This document shows, one piece after another, positions 11,072-21,896 of a stretch of 64,000 nucleotides of DNA (its first letter is position 1; each line of letters starts with the position of its first letter). Both the position numbers and the translations under genes were made by a program. Source of the stretch: Nicotiana tabacum. Lineage: Eukaryota; Streptophyta; Magnoliopsida; Solanales; Solanaceae. Below the pieces are notes generated by a model. The model was not told where the DNA came from, made no database searches, and saw only the letters and a list, made by a program, of their open reading frames with translations. The DNA lies in contig NC_134085.1 of NCBI RefSeq assembly GCF_000715075.1, forward strand, positions 158,500,178 through 158,564,177, given 5' to 3'.

Positions 11072-12131
11072 CCAGTTTTAATCATTTGAATGATTTTGTT
11101 TTTGTTTTTATTTTGGAAAATTGTAATCAAACCCTTAGCTTCATTTGAGGGTTGGTTTTGGAAACGCAAGTCCCCAAGTCTTTTATGGGGCAATTTGCAT
11201 AAACAATTTCATAGTTTTATGACTAAGTTCGTACTTAGTCTTCAGTTTTTAAGTATTAAGAAGTTTTTCATGTTATTATCTTAAACTTCTGTCTGCTTTA
11301 TTCTTGCCTTTATTTTTAAGGACTTATAAAATAATTTGGAATTTTTGTTCTTTGAAAATGCTTCTATTAATCTCATGACTAACTAATTTAAACATGAGTT
11401 TTATAAAAGAGGGCCCTTTTATATTTCAACACTTAATGAAGAAGACGTCTCAACTTCATAATGGTGTTATCATACGATAAAAGAAATAGGAACACACATG
11501 TTTCTTTGAAATAACTTTGACAAGTTTTGAATAATACTTTACATGTATTTGAATTACATCTATAACTTCTCGTAACTGTTTTTCTTGTAACAGATTTTTA
11601 CAAAAGAAGAATAATAGACACGAGGTTTTTCCTTATAACCCGTTTTAGTACATAGCCTTTACCCTAACTATAGTGAGGTTTTTCTTTGGCCTTAGCTCGT
11701 GGCTCCATCTCGTGACTTTATGACTTTTACTCTGCACTTGACTCTTTTAGGCTTGATTTTTCCTCAATCTTCTTTGCCTTCTTTATACACATTTCTGTGT
11801 ATATTATATAGTCCCCCAAGTGTTTGAGTGTTGAAGTATGAAGCCTCGAGCACTTGATAGTTTATCTCATTTGGTCCTTTTCCTGAAAAGGAAAAACATA
11901 CGGGACTCGGAGGTGCGATTATAGATTATAAAGACTGCTTAACCGGTTTGAATTTCTATTAGAATAATTATAAACCTAGGCCAGGAATTTTAGGTTATTT
12001 CGTGTGCCTTACAGGTCGTGACTCATTATTTAGTACGGGTTAGCTTTTTGCCTATCATCTAAAATCGTTAGTAAAATTTTAACAATTCAAAAATTAAATT
12101 TAAAATGGTGATACCTAACCGTGGGTATTTC
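11072..12131. other. Non-coding spacer between aORF and pol of element A
   Basis: The aORF (plus) and pol (minus) converge here. The sequence is AT-rich with no conserved frame. It would hold the 3' ends of antisense transcripts; no polyadenylation signal could be assigned with confidence. Confidence 0.6.
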
Positions 12132-12590
12132 TTAGAAATAGTATCTCTTCAAATGAACAGCATTCCAATGTGAAGGTAGTATCTTGCCATCCATTCTCTC
12201 CAATTCATATGCTCCCTTTCCTGTAATATCACGAACTCTATAGGGTCCTTCCCATGTTGAACTTAATTTACCCGCGTTAGCTGCCTTTGTAGATTGAAAA
12301 ATCTTTTTAAGCACGAAGTCCCCCACTTTGAAGAATCTGAGGCGTGTTTATCGGTTGTAATATCGTTTTATGACTTGTTTTTGTGCTGCCATTCTTATTA
12401 ATGCAGCTTCTCTCCTCCCCTCGAGTAAATCTAGATTGACTGGCATCTCCTCGTCATTTGATTCTTGTGTCGCCTGTGTGAAACGTGTACTTGGTTCCCC
12501 TATCTCAACTAAAATTAAAGCTTTAGCTCCATAAACCAATAAAAACGGTGTTTCTCCTGTACTTGTTTTGCAGTTGTGCGATATGCCCAT
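12132..12590 (-). pseudogene. Element A integrase C-terminal region
   Basis: Two minus-strand frames, 12590-12348 (80 residues) and 12326-12132 (64 residues), share one frame and are separated by a stop. The first has the TGETPFLLVYGA motif typical of Ty3/gypsy integrases. The second carries WEGPYRV, the GPY/F module that ends these integrases, and a final basic LKRYYF. They sit in a different frame from the catalytic core, so a frameshift near 12600 separates them. No chromodomain is seen. Confidence 0.85.
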
Positions 12591-12613
12591 AAAACTCCAG
12601 GTAACACTTCAGG

Positions 12614-13227
12614 CTAGTTACCTTTTGATTCCTCTAATCGTTTCTTTAAATTATTGATAATAACCTTGTTCGTTGATTCTGCTTGCCCATTACCCACCGG
12701 ATGATAAGGTGTAGACGTAATCCTTTTAATTTGCCAACTTTGAAAGAATTCCGCGATTTGAGCTCCAATAAATTGAGGGCTATTATCACACACAACCTCC
12801 TTTGGTACACCGAATCGGCATATGATATTCCACAAAATAAAATCTTTGACTTCCTTTTCTCGCACCTGTTTAAATGCTCCTGCCTCCACCCATTTAGTAA
12901 AATAATCAATGAGTACGAGCAGAAACTTTACCTGTCCTTTTGCTTCTTATGGTAATGGACCCACGATATCCATTCCCCATTTCATATATGGCCATGGCGC
13001 AATGACCGGATGTAATAACTCCGTAGGTCTATGCATATTGTTACCGTACCTTTGACATTTATCACATTTGGCCACAAATATTTTTGCTTCTTCTTCCATT
13101 TTAGGCCAATAATAACCTGCCATAATTAAGGTTCTTACCAATGACCTTCCTCCTGCGTGATTCCCGCAATGTCCCTCATGTATTTATTTCATTAAATACT
13201 CCGTTTGCGAAGGTCTGAGGCATCTTA
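12614..13227 (-). pseudogene. Element A integrase, zinc-binding and catalytic core
   Basis: The minus strand encodes an HHCC-type zinc finger (HEGHCGNH then CDKC; partly beyond the Met at 13141) and the DDE core: first Asp in MDIVGPLP, second in VCDN, Glu in GQAESTNK, so all three catalytic acids are present. A stop follows GPLP near 12947, and the frame differs from that of upstream pol. The product would have inserted the cDNA into chromatin. Confidence 0.87.
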
Positions 13228-13464
13228 CTAAGGTACCACCGAACATTTTACGATATAATTGCCTTGCTTTAAGTAGTATCGAGAAGCCTTCTTTCGAAGC
13301 GCATGAGATTTTTTTTTATTATCATGGACGGTATCATACTGCAAAAAAGCAACAATCTCGTTCCTCCAATCCCAAGTTAAATTATTAAAATTTACCTCAT
13401 TCTTATCAGGATCTATAACTGAATGAAATAAATGTATAACTAAGGCGTTTGCATCGCTTGCCAC
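13228..13464 (-). CDS. Element A pol segment between RNase H and integrase
   Basis: A 78-residue minus-strand frame in the same frame as upstream pol. It includes YYLKQGN.V, the short beta-rich motif that precedes the integrase zinc finger in gypsy elements. It marks the linker and start of integrase. Confidence 0.65.
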   Translation of the reverse strand: MASDANALVIHLFHSVIDPDKNEVNFNNLTWDWRNEIVAFLQYDTVHDNKKKSHALRKKASRYYLKQGNYIVKCSVVP

Positions 13465-13536
13465 ATCAGCTGCAGATGCGAGATTAGCTAGGGCGTTCGC
13501 TTTAACATTTTCATCCCTTGGTATTTGTATAACTTT

Positions 13537-14037
13537 TCAGGTTTGAAATTGCTTTATCAATTCCCGTACCTTTTCTAAGTATTGTTGCATCCTTGCTTCC
13601 CTAGCTGTATAAGTCCCCAGCATTTGATTAACCATGAGTTGTGAATCACTCTTGATTATAATCTGATTTATGCCAAGCTCTCGTGTCAATTCTAGACCTG
13701 CAATCACAGCTTCATACTCCGCTTCGTTGTTAGTTATGGAGTGGCATTTAATAGCTTGTCGAATGGTTTCACCCGTAGGTGGTACCAAGACAATCCCTAA
13801 ACCTGCACCTTTTACATTAGATGAGCCATCAGTGAATAAAGTCCAAGTTCCCGGGTTAGCCCCATTGAATACCTGTAATTCTTTTTCTACTTCTAATTGC
13901 ATCTCTTGGCTAAAATCGGCCACGAAATCAGCTAACACATGTGATTCTATAGCGGTTCTAGGTTGGTATGTGATTTCGTATTCACTCAACTCTATTGCCC
14001 ACTTAGCTAACCTACGTGATAGCTCATGCTTATGCAA
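13537..14037 (-). CDS. Element A second RNase H (archaeal-type)
   Basis: A 166-residue frame with all expected acidic motifs: WTLFTDGSSN, NNEAEYEA and KSDSQLMVNQ. Tat-lineage elements carry this extra RNase H downstream of the gypsy-type one; it probably degrades RNA in RNA-DNA hybrids during reverse transcription. It is the best-preserved domain of element A. It shares frame with reverse transcriptase, separated by a stop near 14080. Confidence 0.9.
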   Translation of the reverse strand: MHKHELSRRLAKWAIELSEYEITYQPRTAIESHVLADFVADFSQEMQLEVEKELQVFNGANPGTWTLFTDGSSNVKGAGLGIVLVPPTGETIRQAIKCHSITNNEAEYEAVIAGLELTRELGINQIIIKSDSQLMVNQMLGTYTAREARMQQYLEKVRELIKQFQT

Positions 14038-14082
14038 TATATTACGTAAAGGGTAGGCAGTTACTACGACGATAGGATGACA

Positions 14083-14439
14083 CTAAAAGGTAGGACTTAA
14101 CTTTCTAGATGCCATGATTAATGCAAGTGCAAGTTTTTCTAACTGAGGATACCGTGTCTCCACATATAACGAAGATTTACTAACATAGTAGATAGGGGAT
14201 TGTTTACCTTGTTCTTCTCGGACCAAAACAGCGCTTACCGCAACTTCCGAAACAGCAAGGTAAATGAGTAGTCTTTCCCCAGCCTTTGGTTTTGCCAGTA
14301 AAGGTGGATTTGATAAGTAAATTTTCAAATTCCTGAGTGCCTGTTGACATTCTTTATTCCATTCAAAATGATCGTGCTTCTTAAGGGCTAAGAAGAATTT
14401 AAAACACTTCTCTGATGATTTAGAAATGAATCTTCCCAA
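14083..14439 (-). CDS. Element A RT connection and degenerate gypsy-type RNase H
   Basis: The 118-residue frame begins with GRFISKSSEK, the thumb-to-connection motif, and continues into FEWNKECQQAL and IYLAVSEVAVSAVLVREE. The last matches the gypsy RNase H start but lacks the usual catalytic Asp, as expected in the Tat lineage where the second RNase H has taken over. It shares frame with its neighbours. Confidence 0.82.
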   Translation of the reverse strand: MGRFISKSSEKCFKFFLALKKHDHFEWNKECQQALRNLKIYLSNPPLLAKPKAGERLLIYLAVSEVAVSAVLVREEQGKQSPIYYVSKSSLYVETRYPQLEKLALALIMASRKLSPTF

Positions 14440-14469
14440 GGCTGCAATTCTCCCTGTTAATCTTTGAAC

Positions 14470-15351
14470 TTATTTCTTGTTTGAAAGTATATTAGGGATT
14501 TCTTCAATGGCCTTAATCTGTGCAGGATTAACTTCAATACCACGGTTAAACATAAGAAAACCCAAAAACTTACCTGATGCAACGCCAAATGCATATTTTT
14601 CGGGATTTAACTTCATATTAAATTTGCGCAAAATTGAAGATGTGTCAGATAAGTGTGATATGTGATCTTTTGAATACTGAGTTTTAACAAGCATATCATC
14701 TGTATATACCTCCGTAGTCTTTCCTAAATACTCTTGAAATATTTTGGTAACTAACCTCTAATATGTTGCACCTGCATTTTTTAGACCAAAGGGCATTACT
14801 TTATAACAGTAAGTCCCCCTGTCTGTTATGAATGAAGTTTTTTCTTCATCTCCCGGATCTATTTTAATCTGATTATAACCTGAATATGCATCTAAAAAAC
14901 TTAATAGTTCGTGACCTGCAGTTGCATCAATCAATTGATCTATGTGTGGTAGTGGAAAAGCATCTTTAGGGCAGGCTTTATTAAGATCTGTGTAATCTAC
15001 ACACACCCGACACTTACCATTCTTCTTTGGAACTACAACAGTGTTAGCTAACTAGTTAGGATACTTTACCTCACGAATGGAACCAATTTTTAGCACTTTT
15101 TGGACTTCTTCTTGAATCACCTGATTCTTGAAAGTTCCTTGCTTTATTTTCTTTTGCTTGACATGAGGGTATGATGGATCTTCATTTAGTTTATGAGTCA
15201 TCACCTCCGGTGATATTCCTGTCATGTCAGAGTGGGACCAAGCAAAGCAGTCCACGTTAGTTTTCAAAAATTCAATCAACTTACCTCTCATACCTTGGCT
15301 AAGATTGGCTCCAACATAGACTTTTTTATCAGGCCATTGAGCAAATAACAC
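14470..15351 (-). pseudogene. Element A reverse transcriptase
   Basis: Three minus-strand open segments in one frame (15351-15052, 15006-14758, 14694-14470) encode the gypsy reverse transcriptase: CVDYTDLNKACPKD, then FLDAYSGYNQIKI, then MPFGLKNAGATY and YTDD at the catalytic site near 14690. The usual motif is YxDD, so Thr is tolerated in principle. Stops near 15051 and 14758 interrupt it. It copied the element RNA into DNA. Confidence 0.9.
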
Positions 15352-15582
15352 GACAGGCTCTAATTCCTCTATTGTTGTTTTGATATTTTCATTCTCTTCT
15401 GGTTCTTGAATGGTATCAGGCCTTGAATCTACATCTGTTTGCCCTTGTTCAGTTGAGGTTTGTGTTGTGGTGTCCTCAACTGCCTTCTGTGATTGCTATT
15501 TACCTTCATTTCTCGTGCTTGTATCTGCAACAGAGTTGATAGCCCTGGTTGTATGTTGATCTCCACGAATTTGACAGATTCC

Positions 15583-16311
15583 CTATGGCGATGGAAATTT
15601 AATAACTTGATGCAAGGTTGAAGGAACAACATCCATTTCGTAGATCCATGGTCTCCCAAGAATCATGTTGTAAGCCATCTCCATATCTACCACCTGCAAC
15701 TTTGTATCTTTGATGACTCCTTCAGTGAATGTGGTGAGTGTTACCTCTCCTTTCGTGAGGACACTAGAATTATCAAATCCAGGTAGAGTATGCACCTTTG
15801 GTATCACTTTATCTTCAGCTTGTATCTCACGTAATACTCTTAGCAAAATAATGTTCACGGAACTACCTGGATCAATCAAAACTCGTTTCACATTAGTATC
15901 ATGTACAATTAAAGATATTACCAGTGCGTCGTTATGAGGGGTTAATACGCCATCTGCATCTGCGTCATTGAATGTAATGTTGTCTTCCTCTAAAACATGC
16001 CGCACCCGTTTCCCTTGGGTAATTGTTACTTTGGAAATTTTGTTAGCTGTAGTATATGATATACCATTGACGTCTTCACCCCCACTTATAATATTGACAG
16101 TTCTTTTAAGAGAAGATGGTTTTGGAGGCTCCTGCCTGTTCTTCATGTAAGCTTGCTTGCCTTTCTCACTGAACAACTCAGTAAGATATCCTTGTTTTAA
16201 TAAATGATCAACTTCACTTTGTAAAAATCTGCAATCTGTTGTTTTATGTCTGTGGTCATTATGAAACTCGCACCAATGGTCAGGGTTGCGCCTATTTGGA
16301 TTCGATCTCAT
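15583..16311 (-). CDS. Element A gag zinc knuckle and protease
   Basis: A 242-residue frame. Residues about 14-27 form a Cx2Hx4Hx4C knuckle (CEFHNDHRHKTTDC), the RNA-binding part of gag. Later VLIDPGSSVNII is the aspartic protease active site (DxG) and MILGRPWI the second conserved protease loop. It shares frame with pol but not with the preceding gag ORF, so a frameshift lies between 16311 and 16407. Confidence 0.88.
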   Translation of the reverse strand: MRSNPNRRNPDHWCEFHNDHRHKTTDCRFLQSEVDHLLKQGYLTELFSEKGKQAYMKNRQEPPKPSSLKRTVNIISGGEDVNGISYTTANKISKVTITQGKRVRHVLEEDNITFNDADADGVLTPHNDALVISLIVHDTNVKRVLIDPGSSVNIILLRVLREIQAEDKVIPKVHTLPGFDNSSVLTKGEVTLTTFTEGVIKDTKLQVVDMEMAYNMILGRPWIYEMDVVPSTLHQVIKFPSP

Positions 16312-16406
16312 TTCCTTTGGCCATCAAACCTTATCTCCCATGCTTCTCAAAACAGCTACGAGTTCGGAGGTGCTAACGTTGACGTTGTAACCACGTAATC
16401 TCTCTT

Positions 16407-17477
16407 TTAAATTTCTATCATCATCTCGTGACTCATAGTTGTTTCGCTCGTTCCTGAATCTTGATGAAGAACCTGATTCTCTATTTCTTGATCTGTTTCC
16501 TTGAGTCTTTTCGTAGCTTCCGAGCTTTTTTCATTCAAATTACTTGTGAAAGCTATAGCTGCCCAGTTGTCAGGTACATGTGTTAATGTCATTCTTTCAC
16601 GTTGAAATCTGTCCACGAATTCTCTAAGCAGTTCTGAGTCCCCTTGCTTGATTTTGAAAATATCCTCCATTCTTTTCTCTACTTTTTGAGCTCCCGAGTA
16701 TGATTTGATGAAAGAATCTGCAAGCTCAGCAAAAGAATTTATAGAATTTTCGGGTAAAAGAGAATTCCATGTTAGCGCTCCTTTGGTGAGCGTTTCACCA
16801 AATTTTTTGACTAATACTGATTCAATCTCCTGCTTAGTCAAATCGTTGCCTTTTACGCCCGTTGTGAATGCAGTCACATGATCTCGTGGGTCTGTTGTTC
16901 CATAATATTTTGGAATATCAGGCATTTTGAACTTTTTTGGAATTGGGAGTGGAGAAGCACTTGGCTTCCAGGATTGTTGCGAATATTTATCCATATCTAC
17001 CCCTTTGATTATAGGCGGCACCCTGGGTATCTGCTCTATGCGCTCACTTTGCTCCTTGAGATGTTTCTGCAAGGTTAGTACTAAATTTTGTAAATCAGAA
17101 TTAATTACATTACCTGGTTCTCTCTCCTGTGATTCACTGGGAGTTCCACCGTTGCCTGAGTTAACTAGCCCGGAACGAGGGTTTTCCAAAGTGTTATTAT
17201 TTGTAGTAGGTGTGGGTGTTGCAACAGGTAACTAGTTAACAAGTGCCTCAACAGCTTTGTTGCCCTGAGCAGCAATTAATTTCTGCAATGCTTCATCAAC
17301 AGCTTCAGCATATTCAAATTGAGCATGCTCGTTTATTTGATACCCATCAGGAGTACCCCCACGAGATTGTCGTGGAGAGTTTCATGGAGTAGGAACTTGA
17401 GTGTTAATATTCTGTGGATCTCCCTGATTTTGTTGGTTCTCTTGGTTTCCTTGAGTGTTGTCATTGTTGTTCGACAT
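16407..17477 (-). pseudogene. Element A gag
   Basis: The likely start ATG at 17477-17475 opens an Asn/Gln-rich leader. In-frame stops occur at codon 32 (17384-17382) and codon 82 (17234-17232), then a 260-residue frame from 17189 to 16407 is open. That part has the retrotransposon capsid motif: PKYYGTTDPRDHVTAF, then LTWNSLLPENSI and SFAELADSFI, ending in LREFVDRFQRE. Gag builds the virus-like particle around the RNA. The C-terminus runs out of frame before the zinc knuckle. Confidence 0.88.
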
Positions 17478-17527
17478 AATTGATGCAACAAGGAAAGTTA
17501 AGTGAAAAGAAAATAGATTATCAGTTT

Positions 17528-17546
17528 TCCGGTAACGGAACCAATT
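17528..17546 (-). promoter_or_regulatory. Element A candidate primer-binding site
   Basis: Immediately inside the 5' LTR the minus strand reads AATTGGTTCCGTTACCGG, in the place where a tRNA 3' end would pair. I could not assign the tRNA. Confidence 0.5.
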
Positions 17547-18113
17547 TGTTTAACCAAAAAATGAAATTTTAGTCAAAGCTAGAATTTAGAAGAACATGGG
17601 TTACTGATAATCAAAAGAATGTATAAAAGGAAGTAATTTAGGTAACAAGAGAGTAATCAAGAGAAAAACAAGTAAACCAAAGTTTATTCCAATAGTGTTT
17701 TGTGTCCTTATAATTGATTAGATATCTCCCTTTTATAGATATCTTGGATATATACGTTTTTCCCAAATCATAATGAGGCTATTATGAGTAATTAAAGACA
17801 TTGAATGCTACGTCACATAATTATTACATTCAATATAAATTCTCTAACATATTCCACATTTAATGACTATTAAATGCCGTATCTGCATTCTTTTGTATCG
17901 TCAGATTCATTCCTTTTAATTGTCAGACATAAATGACTTAGATAGGTACGGGCGCTGAGTTATTTGAATAACTGCACGTGCCTCTTCCTCTGCCATTTGT
18001 TCGTATCTGTTGCAACTCGTGCCTCTTGGCTAGTTGTAATTCTTTGACCATTTGACCAGTCTACGTATCTGGACACGTCACCTTTATATTTAAATACAAC
18101 TTTTCCCAATACA
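17547..18113 (-). repeat. Element A 5' LTR
   Basis: The 567-bp partner of 7483-8048, with the same ends and a minus-strand TATA-like word at 17731-17738. It would contain the promoter for gag-pol transcription towards lower coordinates. Confidence 0.92.
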
Positions 18114-18118
18114 TTCAT

Positions 18119-18444
18119 ATCTACTGTTTTTTGCAATTTTAATGAATTCATACATATAATTTTTTATTCTGCATCAAAAGTTATGGGTTCAATTGAACCC
18201 GTCGAATATACAATGCATCCGCGTCTGGCCATATATACTCAGTGATTTTTTGTATAGTATTGTAGTACTAAGTACTGATGATAGTCCATTTTCTTTTTCC
18301 TGTAACTGTCCACTCAATAATCGTTAGTTCAATTGAATCTATGTTTTCAATTTTCTAAATGTACTGTGACAAAGGCATACAAATACCAAATGTTCCATTT
18401 GTTAACGGAGTAGCTAGGAGTTATAGGAATTCAAGATATAATTT
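18119..18444. other. Non-coding spacer between element A and LINE
   Basis: No gene seen. GGGTTCAATTGAACCCG at 18186-18202 is a near-perfect palindrome of the kind found in the hAT-like MITE at 23147. The target of element A may itself be a decayed MITE. Confidence 0.45.
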
Positions 18445-18811
18445 ATGCTAGGACAACAACAACAATAACATACCCAGTAAAATCTCATTAGTGGGGTCTG
18501 GGGAGGGTAGGATGTACGTAGACCTTACCCCTACCCCGGAAGGGTAGAGAGGCTGTTTTCGGGAGATCTTCGGCTCAACAGAATAGATAATAATTTCAAA
18601 AAAGAAATGAAAGAAGAGATAAGTAACAACAAAAGAATCAAGAGATGTGATGATAATAGATTAAAATAGACCAAATAAGTGAAAGGGAGTGCAATAATAT
18701 AACCATATGCAAAATAACAAAATAGTGTGAACATAACATATACCTCTACCAGACATAGGCAAAACTCTATCAGACTATCCGGTACAAAGAGGGAAAAACT
18801 ATGAACTACCC

Positions 18812-19066
18812 CTAGCCTACAACCCTAATGCTCGACCTCCACGCTTTCTTATCAAGAGCCATGTCCTCAGAAATCTCGAGTCGCGCCATGTCTTGCCTGA
18901 TCACCTCACCCCAATTTTTCTTAGGCCGCCCTCTACCTCTTCTCGTACCTGCCAAAGCCAACCGCTCGCATCTCCTAACCGGGGAATCTATGGTTCTCCT
19001 CTGCACGTGTCCAAACCACCTAAGCCTCACTTTCCGCATCTTGTCGTCCACGGGAGCAACGCCCAC
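18812..19066 (-). CDS. LINE ORF C-terminal segment
   Basis: 84 residues in the same frame as the reverse transcriptase, containing [10 protein letters not shown], then [13 protein letters not shown]. This WFGH...RGRPKK tail is characteristic of plant RTE-like LINE proteins and probably binds nucleic acid. A stop near 19067 separates it from the upstream frame. Confidence 0.85.
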   Translation of the reverse strand: MGVAPVDDKMRKVRLRWFGHVQRRTIDSPVRRCERLALAGTRRGRGRPKKNWGEVIRQDMARLEISEDMALDKKAWRSSIRVVG

Positions 19067-19288
19067 CTTCTCCCTTATAACTTAATTTCTTATCTTATCC
19101 AATTTAGTATGCCTGCACAACCATCTCAACATCCTCATCTTGGCTACTTTCATTTTCTGGATATGTGAATTCTTAACTGGCCAACACTCAGCCCCATATA
19201 ACATAGCCGGCCTAACCACCGCTCTGTAGAACTTATCTTTGAGTTTCAATGGTACCCTCTTGTCACACGGGACTCCAGATGCTAACCA

Positions 19289-19942
19289 TCATTTCATCCA
19301 CCCCACCCCAATATGGTGCGTGACATCCCCGTCGATCTCCATATCTCCCTGTATAATAGACCCTAGGTACTTGAAACTTTCTCTCTTGGGGATGACTTGT
19401 GAGTCGAGCCTCACCACCCCGTCCGCTTCTCCCAACAAACCGCTTAACTTACACTCTAGATATTCCGTCTTGGTCCTACTCAACTTGAAACCTTTAGACT
19501 CCAGAGCCTGCCTCCACACCTCCAATCTCTCATTAACACCACTACGCGACTCATCGATCAAAACTATATCATCAGCGAACAACATACACCATGGCACCTC
19601 CCCTTGAATATGGTGTGTCAAGGCATCCATCGTCAGAGCAAATAAGAAAGGGCTAAGCGCAGATCCTTGGTGTAATCCCATAATCACCGGAAAAAGCTCG
19701 GTGTCACCTCCCGCAGTCCTGACCTGGGTCTTAGCTCTATCATACATATCCTTTATCGATTCAATGTATGCTACCGGCACCCCTTTCACTTCCAGGCATC
19801 GCCAAAGAACGTCCCTAGGAGTCCTGTCATACGCCTTTTCTAGGTCAATAAACGCCATGTGTAAATCCCTCTTCCTCTCCCTATGTTGTTCCACCAACCT
19901 CCTTATCAAGTGGATAGCTTCCGTAGTAGAACGTCCCGACAT
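19289..19942 (-). CDS. LINE reverse transcriptase core
   Basis: 217 residues. Motif A is [10 protein letters not shown] (residues 30-39), then [14 protein letters not shown] (90-103), and the catalytic FADD at residues 122-125. It then runs through KTEYLECKL and FKYLGSII. The catalytic aspartates are intact. Two in-frame stops lie just upstream (about 19945 and 20004) and one just downstream near 19288. The product would reverse-transcribe LINE RNA at a nicked target. Confidence 0.92.
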   Translation of the reverse strand: MSGRSTTEAIHLIRRLVEQHRERKRDLHMAFIDLEKAYDRTPRDVLWRCLEVKGVPVAYIESIKDMYDRAKTQVRTAGGDTELFPVIMGLHQGSALSPFLFALTMDALTHHIQGEVPWCMLFADDIVLIDESRSGVNERLEVWRQALESKGFKLSRTKTEYLECKLSGLLGEADGVVRLDSQVIPKRESFKYLGSIIQGDMEIDGDVTHHIGVGWMK

Positions 19943-20005
19943 GAATCCGAACTAATTTTCATAAATAGATACCGCCCTCCTCACTCTCCCTTCCACCACC
20001 CTCTC

Positions 20006-20335
20006 CTAAACTTTCATGATATGACTTAACAACTTGATGCCCCTATAATTGTTACAATTCTGGATATCACCTTTGTTCTTAAACAGCGGAATCATCAAAC
20101 TACATCTCCACTCATCTGGCATCCTCTTCGTCTTGAAAATAACATTAAACAACCCAGTCAGCCATTCTAAGCCCTCTCTACCCACATACCTCCAAAATTC
20201 TACTGGAATCTCGTCTGGTCCTGTCGTTTTGCCCCGACTCGTCTTACCCATAGCTTTCACTACCTCCTCAACCTTGATACGCCTACAGTACCCAAAGTCA
20301 CGGTGACTCTCGGAGTTTCCCAACTCCCCTAGCAC
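20006..20335 (-). CDS. LINE reverse transcriptase N-terminal segment
   Basis: 109 residues with KTTGPDEIPVEFWRY, the RT domain 0/1 motif, followed by WRCSLMIPLFKNKGD and NYRGIKLLSHIMKV. It is in the same frame as the catalytic segment, separated by TAG and TAG stops at about 20004 and 19945. Confidence 0.9.
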   Translation of the reverse strand: MLGELGNSESHRDFGYCRRIKVEEVVKAMGKTSRGKTTGPDEIPVEFWRYVGREGLEWLTGLFNVIFKTKRMPDEWRCSLMIPLFKNKGDIQNCNNYRGIKLLSHIMKV

Positions 20336-20459
20336 GATGCTACTGCTCCTCTCTTCATTCAGAAGTTTATGAAAGTATGTCTGCCATCTATGCTTAATCT
20401 ATGAGTCTTCCGTCAAAACTCTACCTTTCTCGTCTTTGATGCACCTCACTTGATCCAGG

Positions 20460-20887
20460 TCACGAGCCTTCCTCTCTCTCTCTCACTTTAGCCAGCCGAA
20501 ATAACTTCTTGTCTCCACCTTTGCCCCCCAGTTCCTCATACAAACGATCAAACGCAACAGTCTTAGCATCTGTAACCGCTAATTTTGCCTCTTTCCTAGC
20601 TTCCTTATACCTCACTCTGTTTGTTCTCCTCTGCTCCTCATCAGTACTCTCCATAACGCAAGGTACACCAGTTTCTTTGCTTCCACTTTACCTTGGACCA
20701 CATCATTCCACCACCAGTCGCCTCGGTGCCCGCCGTAGTAGCCCTTTGATACCCCTAACACCTCTCTTGCCGCCTCCCTAATACAGTTCTCCATCGCCGT
20801 CCACATAGCGCTAGCATCCCTACTACTCTTCCAGGAACCCATAGCCAATAGCCGCCCCTCCAACTCATGCGCATTATCCTTAGCCAA
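20460..20887 (-). pseudogene. LINE linker between endonuclease and RT
   Basis: Two overlapping minus-strand frames (20887-20612 and 20654-20460) encode [15 protein letters not shown] and a following Lys/Glu-rich [16 protein letters not shown] helix. They lie in different frames, so one frameshift falls near 20640 and another returns the frame before 20335. This is the region between endonuclease and reverse transcriptase. Confidence 0.8.
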
Positions 20888-21120
20888 AGCACCCTACCTG
20901 ATCCTCGGTTGACCCTGTACAAACCTCCAACTCATGCTAGGACAATTTCTTATATTTAAAAATATCCTTTTGTCTACGTAATATACCTTTTATGGAATTA
21001 TTTCCCATCTCTTTTATACCTTTTTTTAAATTTACGAAAAGAGAAAAATAATTGTAACATCATATTATGAAATAAATTTAAATTAGATTAAATCTTGGAA
21101 AATACTACTTGTCATGTATC

Positions 21121-21312
21121 TTTTTTTTTGGTTTCCCTGCCCGGTGTCCGATACCCGCATTGGAGCCCGACTATGTCCGGATTTTCGCCGCATAGGGCCC
21201 CATTTGTGGGGAAGCGCTCTCTACCAAGGATTTTTTCATACTCAAGGCTCGAACTTGAGACCTCTGGTTAAGGAAATAGCAACCACATCTGTTGTACCAC
21301 ATCTTTTGGTGG
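21121..21312 (-). mobile_element. tRNA-derived SINE, minus strand
   Basis: Reverse-oriented relative of the SINE at 1586-1775. On the minus strand it starts CCACCAAAAG, contains the B-box-like GTTCGAGCC and ends GGGAAACC plus nine A. The 18-mer next to the A tail (21103-21120) recurs at 22232-22249 with one mismatch. This suggests the original right flank was pushed away by the LTR-like sequence at 21414-22229. Confidence 0.72.
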
Positions 21313-21641
21313 TACTGTATTAGTAAAAATTAGACTGCCATGTGGGTCTATTAAATGGTGACATGTGTCAGTAAAGTTTGAAGAAAAGTGAAGAATGACA
21401 TGTAAAGATGATATGTGAAACACCCCCGGGACCGAACATACTCATACCGTGCCTGTTAGCCCCGGAACTGATCATCATGAAATAGCCCAGATCAGGCTCG
21501 GGAGAATATCTCATAATTACAAATGAGGAAGGAATAAATTAATTCCGGATTATATGGAATTTACCATCATTACACCATCAGTTACAAATCAATTATTAAT
21601 AAATGCAATAAATAATTGTAACGGTCAGAACAAGGTAATCA

Positions 21642-21790
21642 ATTACGAGATTGACTCAACAGGCACGAGATTGACTCAACAGGCACGGGATTGATTCAAC
21701 AGGCACGAGATTGACTCATTAATTACGGAATTAACCATCAGTTATGGAATTAACTCATCAGTTATGGAATTAACTCATCAGTTACGGAAT
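21642..21790. repeat. Two abutting 20-bp tandem arrays in the LTR
   Basis: TTGACTCAAC or a one-base variant recurs at 21651, 21671, 21691 and 21711, exactly 20 bp apart. From 21721 the unit becomes GTTATGGAATTAACTCATCA, again with 20-bp period, for about 3.5 copies. TTGACT contains the W-box core and TGACTCA the GCN4/bZIP core. Confidence 0.9.
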
Positions 21791-21896
21791 TTCAGCATTT
21801 ACACAGCTGTTACAAGTCTTCCAAAAGTAATGGATGGATTGAGTAAATGCTCATAATTGACCCGAAATTCAAGAAGACTAGTTACTTAGATGTAGC

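Larger units (their letters stand above)
7483..18113 (-). mobile_element. Tat-lineage Ty3/gypsy LTR retrotransposon (element A)
   Basis: Two LTRs in direct repeat (7483-8048 and 17547-18113) bound this 10.6-kb unit. TTCAT occurs on both outer sides (7478-7482 and 18114-18118), the 5-bp duplication expected of integrase. Reading on the minus strand the order is gag, zinc knuckle, protease, reverse transcriptase, two RNase H-like regions and integrase, with an antisense spliced gene between integrase and the 3' LTR. The extra RNase H and antisense ORF are hallmarks of the Tat lineage. In-frame stops in gag and pol and two frame changes in integrase make autonomous movement unlikely. Confidence 0.93.
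18457..20933 (-). mobile_element. RTE-type LINE, 5'-truncated
   Basis: ATGCTAGGACAA stands at 18445-18456 and again at 20934-20945, a 12-bp target duplication. The minus-strand 3' end, next to the left copy, is a TTGTTGTTGTTG-type tail, as in RTE LINEs. The insert codes for part of endonuclease or linker, reverse transcriptase and a basic C-terminus, with stops and a frame switch. The 5' end, with most of the endonuclease, is missing, as usual for target-primed insertion that stops early. Confidence 0.9.

Noticed and set aside
15800..15900. Element A protease DPG as a catalytic loss
   Set aside because: The Asp and Gly are retained and Pro at the middle position is common in Tat-type elements.
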